Under the pieces are notes generated by a model that saw only the letters and a list, made by a program, of their open reading frames with translations, searched no databases and was not told the origin of the DNA. The position numbers and the translations under genes are program-made. Positions 21,355-32,700 of a stretch of DNA of 64,000 bases are shown here, in pieces. This stretch comes from Notospermus geniculatus. Lineage: Eukaryota; Nemertea; Pilidiophora; Heteronemertea; Lineidae. Each line of letters starts with the position of its first letter. The stretch's first letter is position 1. The stretch covers positions 451,768 through 515,767 of the forward strand of contig NMRB01000057.1 of assembly GCA_002633025.1 (NCBI GenBank), read 5' to 3'.

Positions 21355-23050
21355 ACCTTAACGAAACCCAAATGCAAGTTAGAGCTGCAGAAGCTCCTTT
21401 CAATACCTGGCATGATGGGGTGTGATAGACGTGCTCATGCAGTCTCTCGCAAATGGGAGGTCTTGAACCCGAGATAATCTCACCATTAGAGAAAACGCCC
21501 CGCGGCTGCAACGCCAGAAGCATTTTAACGTCAAGATATCAAACCTTTTCGTTATCAGCTCTGAATGGCAAACGAGACGAATTCGAGACACACTTAACTG
21601 CAAAACTGGAAAGCTTAGTCAACATTGGAAAGCTTAGTCAACACCTCGCAGCATCAAGAAATAGTTACTCCATACCACACAGGCTGTGCATACGATGCTT
21701 AAAAATTGAAAAAACACTTTTACCATCCAGGTGCAAAAAACAGGCACTAATCGTCCACGCAGCTGCATATACAATTCGACGCTGCAGAAAACGATGCAAC
21801 CGTTCTCATGAATAAATAAGTACATGTATTGGTTTCTGGCAAATGTCAACTCCGCCACTACTCGTCGTATTGCATAATTAGCTTGCCAACGCATACTTAT
21901 CAATATTACAGAACCATTTCTCATTAGCTCGCGAAAGCAGATACATGTGTATGTGTCATTCGATACAGCAAAGGCTAATCCGGCATCGCCAATGTAGCAT
22001 TTGGTTCATTACCTGCTAGAATAGAATGTCCCATTTGTACGTTCGGCGACAAAGAGGATTTACATTCTGGGACGTGCCTCTGTAGCAGTCTGACGGCACG
22101 AGGCAAGCGGTAAAGGAATTGTCTTGGGGATCGTCTGTAGCAGGTGCAAAAGGAATGGTATCCTAGGAACGTATGTCCGAGAAGGTTGTATTCGAATGAT
22201 CATGGTTTCATCGTTCGTATTATTTTGATCCCCTTGGATTCCGAGGCATTGAGGTTCCTGTTACACCCAGTAGAGTTAACCCGCCAGTGGACTAAGTCCG
22301 CTACTGGTGACAGCCATCCTCGAAATAATCCACCCCACGGTATCCATGGAATGAGGAACCCGCGTGCCGTTTATCCCGCCAGGCGGCGCTGCGAGTGGTG
22401 CGACCGAAGCGACGCCACGTCGTGAAGTCAGTTCATCCGGTTCCCCAATGTCACTGAAGATCTTTCAGGTGAAGTTTCAGTTGAAATCGACGATGTGAAA
22501 AATGAGTACACAAGTAGTTACAGAGATTAGTGCTGCTGCTAGATAGCTAGCTTCCCTAGCACTTTGTCTTATCTCGGCGCAGACTGCCACAAGATAACCA
22601 AAGGCGAATAAGTCAATCGCAAAATCAATATTCAATCTCTTTCTGTATTCTATGACATTCTTCAAAATCACCATGAAGAAAATTGACTGTTCGTGAGGAT
22701 TGGTTCGTTGCTTTGAATCATGCTGGTGTGGTTATGGTTGGTTGGGCATGATCACTCGTTAGCACTTAATTAAAAGTACAGACGCAAAAGAACTGACGGA
22801 TAATTTTGTCAATGACTTCAGTCAACAGCAGATACTGTGCCTATCCATCGTATTCCAATCTTTATGTTGGTGGCGGCGGTGTGTGTGATCACCGACCGAA
22901 TTTACTCAATCCAGAAAGGAAATTCATCGATCCAAGGCTCGAAGCGATCCTTCATCGGCAGATATAGATGGCTTTAGATACGTGGTGAAGAAAGTTAAAC
23001 GAACGGGAACTGGTACATCGAGTTAAAACCGTCACACAGTCACGCCAACG

Positions 23051-23236
23051 AACAGAATGAAACTCTACTGATGAAACCTGCTGACGTCGACCACATGGTG
23101 GCTTTACCCGGGTATACCGGTAAACCTTTTCAACGACTATGGTGGCCGAGTAACAGAATGAAATCTGCTGACGTCGACCACATGGTGGCTTTACCCGGGT
23201 GTAAACCTTTTCAAGAACTATGGTGGCCGAGTAGTT
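23051..23236. repeat. Two-unit tandem repeat (~85-101 bp)
   Basis: Units begin AACAGAATGAAA at 23051 and 23152 and share GCTGACGTCGACCACATGGT and ACTATGGTGGCCGAG. Unit 1 has about 16 extra bases. Confidence 0.85.
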
Positions 23237-24894
23237 CTCCCACATGACGTCGTAACATGACCATCATTGTCCAAGCATGATATAACACTTCCAAAGGCAT
23301 ACGGCAATTACCTAAACTTTTGTGTCCATCGCCCGCTTGCGTACTATTTGCGGCTATTGAATTTAAGCGTCTGACGTAACAATCCTGAGAAGTGTTACAT
23401 GTAGATCGCAATCTTTGTTGGAAATCCACCATTGATTTTCAAGCTGATTTTGCGTTGCGACTTGCTTTGCAACTGGGCAATCACCGTAGTGGACTACTCG
23501 CTAGACGTGATTTTCACCAATGGCGAGATGTGGTCAATTTCAGTCGGCAATCGGTCGGCGACCGGTATCAGTTCCTTGCGATCGTATTCAATCGCAGGTA
23601 ACAGGTTCCAAAGCGAGTCGCAATGCAGTGGATTCCTAGCTTTACCATGGACGAAGTGAAATTACATCCACGATATATATTTACGCCGAGGATGTTGAGT
23701 GCTTGTAAGCAAAAATGAAACAAAAGGACTCAGAGCCCATTGCTCTTTGCTCGGTTGCTGGAAGATACAACCGAATCTCTTCGGCTACACCGTCTTTTAC
23801 CATACCATTGAAAATATCAACCACAAAAAGTATGCACGGCAGTGTCTCAAACTAATAATGCCAAAGTATTTCCATGAACCAAGAAAACAAGGAGAAATTT
23901 GACTAAGATTGATTGTCGTCGCCCCAGTGGAAAATAATCCCCTTCGTGATAAGACATATCAATGAGAGAAACGTCTTACTCAGTGAAACAACTTTCGTGC
24001 TTGGACTCATTTCGGAAATGGTCACTTCGATTTCGCTAGATTAGAAGGGAGAAAGGGAGACGTGGGCTCCATTCAGTACGGGGGATTTGGGATTAGCCCT
24101 GGCCTCGCTTGGATAATATCGGCGTATTGATACACCGAAGAGAGTGTTATCAACGATGCCATGCACATGGGGCAACAAGCTTATACCTCGGAGACTGATG
24201 AATCTATAATGACATGTCAAAGGTGCCATACTGTGAAATAGTTGATTATATTCTTTGGGGAGTACTCTAGTTCAGTCTGAAAGCAGGCAGTTGATCTGAA
24301 CAACTCCAGATGAAATAAATGTAAACCCAACCACTCTGAACATTCGGTTCATGATTTCTTTCTGTCACCCACGGCAAACCTTGGGAGGTGAAATTATTTC
24401 ATGCGTTGTAAACGCATTCGTTTCTCGGTTTTAGTAAGCCCCCCCCCTCCCGTTTGATAAACAACAGGAAAGCAACAGAGCATGATTGTATCGTTGCAAT
24501 GAATAGACAAGGCTACAGGCTGCGATATTGAATGTGAATTGTTTCCAGTGATGCTGCCCAACATTGTCAATTATGTGCCGTATCTCTGTTGATTCTAAGC
24601 ACAAGGGAATCGGATAAATTGTCCAAGTCATTAATCATCATAGTTTGTCGCTCCAAAAATCGTTGCACATATCCCCAGGGCATTGCCCACCAGTTAAAAA
24701 TTGATTGTTGAGTAATCCGTTTAAGACATTTATTAGGTAGCTTACGGGGTGCACGAGACGGATATGATTTCATTGGAATCTAATCTTCCCAAGTGATGGG
24801 TTTCTGGGTGCGGAATTACCATGTTATTGATTGAAAGAGTGTCACAGTACAGTCTCCAGTCCTGTTGCAGGGAGGTATTCAACGTTTCGACGGC

Positions 24895-25060
24895 TCCATC
24901 TTGGTTTTATGGAGATTTCGTGCGTGCGCATTCAGACCTAGGCAAACCAAAACATGTGATTGGTCGCGAAGTACGAATTTGTCTATCAGATGCAAGTACG
25001 CATGCGCGAGTTTGCGAGAAATCCAAGATGGCTGCGACCAATCGAAACGATGATACTATA
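24895..25060. promoter_or_regulatory. Possible CpG/NRF1/YY1-like promoter motif cluster
   Basis: Contains GCGTGCGCATT and CGCATGCGCGAG (NRF1-like), two ATTGG/CCAAT boxes and CCAAGATGGC (YY1-like) within ~160 bases. No adjacent gene was recognised, so this may be chance or part of an older repeat; a looser cluster lies at 26170-26310. Confidence 0.2.
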
Positions 25061-25577
25061 GCACACCTCCTGCTATAAGTCTATCAAAGCGACCCTAAGC
25101 TTTGCCATCAATGTTCAACATTTGGAAGCGATAGAATACATTTAATTGCCACTGATAAGGACAGGGCAGTCCATGTGACAAGAACGAGGAGTCGGCATGC
25201 TCCTTGTGGCCGCACACCACCAAGAAGGCTAGAGGCTTGGGGTTGCCCTCAGTTTGGTACTGAGCCTTAATCATCCCATCCAAAGACACAAAGTGTTATC
25301 AAAATGCACTTTAGGAACAGGCCACGCCTTCTTGTGAAAATCCCATCAGTTACATATCCGTAAGACCATTTAGGTCAGCTGGAAGAGGGTCTGGCCAAAT
25401 CAATACAAATTTGACAAGAGCAGGTCTCCCCAATGATAAGCCTCGTGTGATTGGTTCCCCAGGGAGACTATAGCCTGTGGTCGGCTTCTAATGGTAATGG
25501 TATTAAAATCTGTACATGACAGTCTCTCTGTAAGCTCGGAGATTTGCTAAATTATGTATGCTGTAATATAACAGAAC

Positions 25578-26059
25578 ATGCACATGGGACCTTCCAAACG
25601 CCTAAGGACAACATATAGAGATCCTAGCTCCGGAAAATTAATGAGGGTGCCAGCAGATCTGACGGATAGAGCGTATGAATCCGATGGAGTGTCACACGTA
25701 TATACGTGGAGCAGCAGACCAAATCATATCATTTCAGTTGGACGAAGTCCTATTCATGACCCGGGCCAGTTATAGATATTGAAAGATGATATCGAAATAA
25801 ATGTCAACACAATTACCAATAAAGAAATAGATGTCCAACTTGAGGATGTAACTTCTACGTTTCCATGGTTACTGGCTTAATTTCTGCTCCTTACGGCTTT
25901 CCTAATAACTGGTTTTGTATCGGACTTGACCGTTGCTGGCGTGATGGGGCTTGGAGTGTCACAATTGATCCCTTTCACTGGCGGGGGAGATTCGAATGTA
26001 ACTGTCAGAAAATCGATGGCAAATGTACCTTCCATTTGACACTTCCATCAAAAGATTAA
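25578..26059 (+). pseudogene. Orphan intronless coding-like block, broken
   Basis: An open frame from 25578 (MHMGPSKRLRTTYRDPSSG..., SHVYTWSSRPNHIISVG) ends in a TAG at 25773, after which the same frame stays open to about 25880 (DDIEINVNTITNKEIDVQL). A one-step frame shift near CCATGGTTAC then continues into ISAPYGFPNNWFCIGLDRCW and FECNCQKIDGKCTFHLTLP up to a stop at 26059. The residue mix (Trp, Cys, alternating hydrophobic) looks like a real globular or secreted protein. I do not recognise the family. It may be a pseudogene, or exons may be misread. Confidence 0.4.
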
Positions 26060-28530
26060 GGCAAAAGTTAGCAATTACTCAGTGGGTTTTGCTATAAGCA
26101 CAGTCAAGTGATGTACAGCATTGAGATGAGATTCGTGAACGGACATAGTTGCTTTGAAAAGTTCGGAGTAATGGCGCATGCTCACTCAATCTGCTGAGGC
26201 GAATGCACCACAGAGAATTGCAAATGCGCATGTGCAACGAGAAAGATGGCTGCCGGCGGATCTATTCATCTCCCAAAACTGTGATAACCGCACCCCGAGC
26301 ACGCATGCGCATTACATGATTTCGCGGTCATGATTCAATCGACCCCTAATTAAAGTAGGCCAGTGTCGGCCTGACTTCGACAGTTTCTGACGTTGAATAT
26401 CGATTCATGCAACGGCACTTCCCCCGGAAACGACTTTGAGATCATTTAAAAACGTGATGGTTGACTTACCAGTTGACTCTATAAGAGGGTTTGCACTTAG
26501 AGCGAACTAGGCCACCAACACGAAGAGACTTCGAAGAGCTTGACGTGTCTGCTGGATTTATAAGGAGATTCAAGTAAACATGACGGCATCTTAACTTGTA
26601 ACCAGCGTAATTGATTTCCTCTGCATCGCTTGATATTTGCATGTGAAGGATTATTAATGAATGTCATTGCCGATTTTAGTGACAGTGATGGCCTTGTGCA
26701 CTCTGAATTTAGAGACGGTCGGATTTCAGATGCGCATGCACCTGTGTACATGTATATTAAAGTTGCACAGAATCGTTCACATGTACATGTACGTTACATG
26801 TACAGCCTGGTACATGTTCAATGGGGCACTGTCTTGTAGGCAGTACAACTGTAGTAGGCCAAAGTACAATACTAATGTATGTAGAATTTCGAGTTAAACG
26901 AAGTTTGCTGAAAGATGCTCCAGAAGACGCAGTCATGGAAACGCCAACTTGGATCTATTTCATATATCACTCTAAGGTCTGGATGTGATGCATAGTCCCT
27001 CTCAATGCTCAAGCAAATACAATGAACAGAGGGGAAAATGTGTCGTATCTATGGAAATAGGGAAATAAAGACAGTATTCACCAAGCTCTGTTTCAGTAGA
27101 CTCAATACATTGTGCCATGGGCTTACCAACCCGCTTCTTCAATCCAGAGCAGAATATTATTGCACAAGTTCAGTAGGCTATGCATATAGTAGTCTACTTA
27201 AGACCGCCCATTCTTGCGGTGGGCGGTCTTCCTTGGTTTTACTGATCTTGTCTCTTTCTCTCCATCCAATTTGTTTGGTTTCAACAGCATAACCACTGAT
27301 AAATTAAGTCGATGTCGCGACTAAAGTAACTGGAATTGGATACTTTATCAGTCGGCGACACAGAAACCAGTCGCATCCGGGTGTCATTCAAGGCCAATAG
27401 GCCTATGATGTTTTTATCAGTTTTACATAAGTGTTATATTATCACTTCGGTATATCGCAACCTACTTCTGTGTAGGCCTAAGTGATGTACGTATACAGCA
27501 CTTCATGACTTGGGAAGTCATGTAATTAGCCTACTCGGGTAAGTTATCGTCTTGCGCGACATTTTGCTCAGCTGTCGTGCTTGGTGCTCAAAGACATATA
27601 AAATTGTGTCGAACTGCGACTGGAGAAGATTAGCATGTCCGGAAATGACAATTCGGCCGCTGCCGCTTCAATATTCGTAGGATAAGGTAACATCTTTTGA
27701 CTTGGTAAGTGCCTTAATGTCACTTCTTCTTTTGGGCGGTCTTCAAATTGACTGCGTTTCTTGGTATTCCTACAGCAACGCAAAGATGGCGGCTTGCGAA
27801 GCTCATCCACCCCATCACAAAAGGCCAAACCCCGTAGTAACCAGCAAAATAAGTTTTCGAGTCGATACCGCTAATACCTTGAGCAGTAAAATTTATCTGA
27901 AAATATCGTTGAAAATGTCGATACTGTTCCTTTGAAGTATTGCCACGGGCATCAATGGGTAACCAGAATGTCAATGATAAAACAAGATAAGGGAATTCCA
28001 CTCGTAAAAATGCTAATAAATCATCACTGAATAAACTTTTTTTTCACTTGTAAAGTACCATTGCCTTCCGGCAGTATGTGTGAGTGGTGGGCTACTCATG
28101 TCGTATTCATATTCATGATTTTGCGTGACTGGTTTTGTACGGAAATCAGGTAAAGAAACGAGTTGATGAATACAGAGTTTGGAATAACATGTGCCGTGTG
28201 TGCGTATGAAAGGATAATACACCTTCTGCTAGACGAAAGAAAATATCACGTAAATTGGAAAGTCGTTTCAGCTGTAAGTCTCAGAGTTTGTGTTTTGTTA
28301 TTCTGACGCTCGTCAAGGAATATTTACATCCGACCACGAACATTGAGCACTCCAATGTTGAATTTCATCAGTCGATGCCCATCAATATAAATCAATTGGA
28401 ATTAGCTGAAACATCGTCTTGTCGTTGGCGGAATAGCGATATGCATGATATAGGGGTCATTTGGACTCTCTTGGGGGATTTTCCGAGTGGCTCAATGGCG
28501 TTTGATACTGAGGAAGATGGACAGTGTACA
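26060..28530. other. Gene-free stretch
   Basis: No gene recognised. Contains a hairpin at 27200-27230 (AAGACCGCCCA / TGGGCGGTCTT) and TACATGTACATGTA-rich sequence near 26780. Confidence 0.45.
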
Positions 28531-28690
28531 CACTCTAAAAACTAAAGAGTTAAAGTAACTCCTAAAGAGTTAAAGTAACACCTAAAGAGCCTGTACAGTG
28601 AGTGCTCTTTAAAGAGCACTCACTGTACAGGCTCTTTAGGTGTTACTTTAACTCTTTAGGAGTTACTTTAACTCTTTAGTTTTTAGAGTG
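28531..28690. repeat. Perfect 160-bp palindrome
   Basis: Bases 28531-28610 are the exact reverse complement of 28611-28690 with no spacer; the centre is CTCTTTAAAGAG. Each arm carries CTAAAGAGTTAAAGTAACTC and the related CTAAAGAGTTAAAGTAACAC in direct repeat. Ends are CACTCTAAAAAC / GTTTTTAGAGTG. Probably a young foldback MITE. Confidence 0.95.
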
Positions 28691-28729
28691 CACGCAGTCG
28701 TCGTTCATCGAAGACTTGGAAGGTTGGCC

Positions 28730-28821
28730 ATCCTCCCACAGCAGAGGTTTTTACCTCGCTCCTCTTCATCCACTGCGAGTGTATGAAGAGGAACGAGACC
28801 AAAGCCCTGCTATGGGAGGAT
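28730..28821. mobile_element. Foldback MITE, GCAGGG family, copy 2
   Basis: ATCCTCCCACAGCAGAGG...CCCTGCTATGGGAGGAT with the inner CGCTCCTCTTCAT hairpin. Flanks GGTTGGCC / GGTTAGGC may be a mutated 8-bp target duplication. Confidence 0.8.
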
Positions 28822-29770
28822 GGGTTAGGCAATCAACCCTCAAGCGACAAGCCCGGAGAATTTTCCATCATAAAGAGGAATAATTCACGAGTGATGAATA
28901 TTCAACCACACACGCGAGGAACGGAAGAGAATTCTTATGCAGGAAGATTCTAAATCCAAACCCCGAAGGCTTACTTTCCCGAACGACGTGTTTTTAAGAT
29001 AAATAAGATTAATATTTCTTTAATAATTGTTACAAGACGAAATTTTCCTCCCTCTAAGTGCTCTCAAAACATAAGAGGATTCTACAATAGGCGTATTTAT
29101 TTGTCTACAGAACTTAAGAATTCATGGAGATTTGTCAGCGACAAGGAAAGGTAAACATTTATTTTCTCACTGATTCCCACGATGACCGAAAACTCATCTT
29201 CAAACCCCTCTTTTTCCATTGTGGACTGCCTATAATGTCAACTCATTGGTTCGCAGATAAGAGACTGTTTCTCAGCAACAAACGTTTGCTCATGATATCT
29301 TATCGACTGTCTGTTATGTTCTGGGTAAGAAGTGACCCGAGGCAATGTTGGGGTCATTCAGTTGAGGACAGGAGTAGGAAAAATCTTCGGCTATCCCGAA
29401 GCAAGGTTTCTGTATCGAATTCCAATGAAAACTGACCAACGTCGAGGAAGAGACGAATGAACCAAGAAGCCTGGGACATCAGTCGTGTGGAAAAACTTAT
29501 CTGCCAACCGTTGCTGGCACGGATAACTAGCCAACACGTATCATTCCTACGGCTCATTATGGCTGTGTCTGTCAACATCTGCAGGACTAATGATGGATGT
29601 ATTCCGCCATCGGTTCTACTTTTAACTTGTTGTAAAAGGGCCACAAATGCCTCGGCTTTGGCCCCTTTTTAAGTTATAGGCCTATTTGTATACCCTTTAT
29701 GTTCGGAAATAAAATCAATCGTCAATCAATATGGATGTATCTTTCTATCATTCTAGGATGACAACTAAAG
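28822..29770. other. Intergenic region upstream of MGAT5-like gene
   Basis: No confident exon. The stretch 29600-29735 (GGGCC...TTTGGCCCCTTTTT, then AATAAAATCAATCGTCAATCAAT-like end) resembles the 3' end of a CR1/L2-type retrotransposon, but no reverse-transcriptase motif was seen. Confidence 0.4.
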
Positions 29771-32700
29771 ATGACCGTCCGCCAGAGATTCAACGTGCTG
29801 ATTGTCGCATTCGGGCTGGTCGTGTTGCTGCAGGTGTATATCGCGATGGATACGGACTCGCTGATCCGAAGATATTACTGGACCACTGCCTTCATTGCTG
29901 GTAAGTGTACATCTGCTTTGAAAAACTCTCAAATGTGGCTCCCGATCATCCTGTTCAATTGCATACGACAGGACTTCTAACCCATTCCCCAGACCCGAAG
30001 GACTGTAATACCCCATTGTAAATGGACAGAACTACAGAGTAAGAACGGACAAGCAGTATTCTATTCTGTGGGGAGGGTCGTTTTAACGACATCCTTATTA
30101 CAGCACCAGTGCCAGGAGATTTGAAGTGAAAAACAAGACTCTGTCTTCTTCCGTAGGCAAAAATAGGACAATAGGAAAGGGAAAACGCCTGATGGTGACC
30201 ACGACCGTAAAAGGTATGCATCAGAAGGAACGCAGACCTCTGTTGAACGCATCAGGGACGCAACAGACTCCGGTGGCGGGCAAGGTCTACAGATGCGGAG
30301 AAAGAGTGAGTAGGTCTGAGGGATTTACACATCCCTCGCTGTTTGAATGGGTTGGAATAATTTTCTGTCTGTGTGTACATGTATACATATCAATTCATAA
30401 ATGGCGGGAATCATGTGAAGATCTAGTACATTTTATGTCCTGTATGGAATCACGAAATCTAAGGTGAGACTCCTCTCTATGGACTCACGAAATCTAAGAT
30501 GACACTCCACTCTATGGACTCACGAAATCTAAGGTGAGACTCCACTGTATGGACTCACACGAAATCTAAGATGAGACTCCACTCTGGACTCACGAAATCT
30601 AAGGTGAGATTCCACTCTATGGACTCACGAAATCTAAGGTGAGACTCCACTCTATGGACTCACGAAATCTAAGGTGAGACTCCACTCTATGGACTCACGA
30701 AATCTAAGGTGAGATTCCACTCTATTGTTCCTGGAGTCAAACCATATTTCGTATGACTTATGAAATTAATCTTAAAATAATATGACTTGCTAATATTCCA
30801 GGCGACAATGACTTTAGACCCCGAACCAATTTTCTCCCAGATGGGCAGGGACTGGCACTGGGATTGGATCCGCCAGCGCATCACCAGCCTCTGGCCGGAA
30901 TGGCGACAGCAGGGTCAGACGCTCAAACCAAAGTTAGACAATATCAAGAACAGGAAAGTAAAGCGGGTAGGTCGAGTTTCAAAAGAAGGGTAACTGGTGC
31001 TGAAATGGAGCGAGATTTAGAAAGTAGGGGGGGGGGGAAGGTGGGGTATAACGAGATACTTAACAAATAAAAGTCTCTAATACCCCATGAATTTGTTGTT
31101 GAGCAAAAACCTTTATATAGGCCCAGAGGGGTCCACCAGATTTGGGCCCACACACACATACTGCTTAATAATCAAATACTCCAAGCCACTTTGAAATAAT
31201 GCACTCTTTTTCAAGCATGTGTTTTTTTCCCATTTTGCCAGTTAGGCTCGCAAAACACACAGGTTGGCATTTTTGCCCATCGGAGTTTCGTTAGGAATAC
31301 CGTACCAAGATTACGTCACACCGTTTGGTCTGAGGTTTACTCCGAAAAATTAAGACGGCTTTCTTTCTCTCACCCGCAGATTCTGATCCTGCCTGGGGTG
31401 CTAACCGTGACAGGGTTTTCAAAGCCAAATGTGATCAAAATGGGCGGCCCTCTCGGGGACCTGGTCCAGTGGGCAGACGTAATTGCTGGATTTCAAATTC
31501 TTGGACACCAAGTCATCTTGGCATATGACATCAATAAAGTAAAGTCACGGTAAGTCGAAGAAGATCTACATGTATAACGTGCATTGGGCGTTGCCTCTGT
31601 GTTGTCGACAGAATACTGAAATGTACATGTACCCATGCACACGCATATTCTACAGCGTCCGTCGCCCCCACCCCCATAGGCACACAGACAGCTTGAAGAA
31701 GGTCTTTGGTAGCCAGCTTTCGGAAGAACGCCGCATTCTTCAGTCAAGAAAACGTTCATAACGATGAATATTCTGAATGTGAAAGTATCCATGGGTTTTT
31801 GACATTGTTCTCTTCCTTTCACCCTCACATGCTAATCGGGTTTTTTTAGAATTGCGGCAATTGGCTTCCATAAACTATGCAAAGATGGCGGATTTGACCT
31901 CATCTACACCGACATTCTCGGTCTAAAGCGGTTAGGCCAGGATTACAAAAAATATCAGTGAGTTGTACAACATTTATTTCTGATACGTTACTTCGGTTAT
32001 GATACATGACCTTACTGCCGTCCACTAAGGAAGAGACGTTTGAAGGTGACACCTGTTATCTAATTTCTGGGGAATTTGATAACTTGCAAAGTGATTCGGT
32101 CCCAGTCTTAGTGTATCATTGAATCTAGTGAATCTATTTGCCACCAGGTGTCGTCTTCGCGTGATTGATGCCTACGGGACGGAAGCCATGTTCAACGACG
32201 TTACTTACGCGAAGACCTGGGGGTTCAGCTCAGCGTATGGACTTTTGGGACTCAACCTTAAACAATTTTATACCTACTATCGTAAGTAGAATGCAAATGG
32301 GACCGGTTGTTCATTCGTCCATGCAAGAGAGTTAACAAAGTAATGTACGCAAGCCAAGAACGAAGTGGATTTCCGTGTTCCTTGACCAACAGTAGAAAAA
32401 ATATTGCCGATATCGAGACTGTTCGAAATCTGCCATATTGGCCTGTTCCTTCTCCCAAGAGTACCTGTTCCAGCAGACGATCGTATAGAGAGGCTTAGAT
32501 CTGTACCACTCACGTCACCAACTCTCTTCTTACCGGCAGCTCATACGCCCGATAATTCCTTCATGGGATTTGTTGTATCCGCAAGATACACCAACACCGC
32601 CATCACCAGAAAAGAAAACATCTCCATAATCTACACCAAAAATCCGTCGCACATAAAGGTATGTTTCAAACCTCACCCTTAGTAGGCCTGTTTGACGTTT

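Larger units (their letters stand above)
18659..25577. other. Gene-free stretch with foldback elements
   Basis: No exon chain or protein family recognised on either strand. Contains inverted-repeat elements at 19171-19281, 21044-21173 and 21221-21354 and a tandem repeat at 23051-23236. Short open frames in it have no recognisable domains. Confidence 0.5.

Noticed and set aside
29354-29735. Non-LTR retrotransposon 3' end
   Set aside because: The tail resembles CR1/L2 ends, but no reverse-transcriptase or endonuclease motif was seen, so not listed as an element.
30442-30725. CRISPR-like array
   Set aside because: Units are directly adjacent without unique spacers, in an animal intron; it is a minisatellite.
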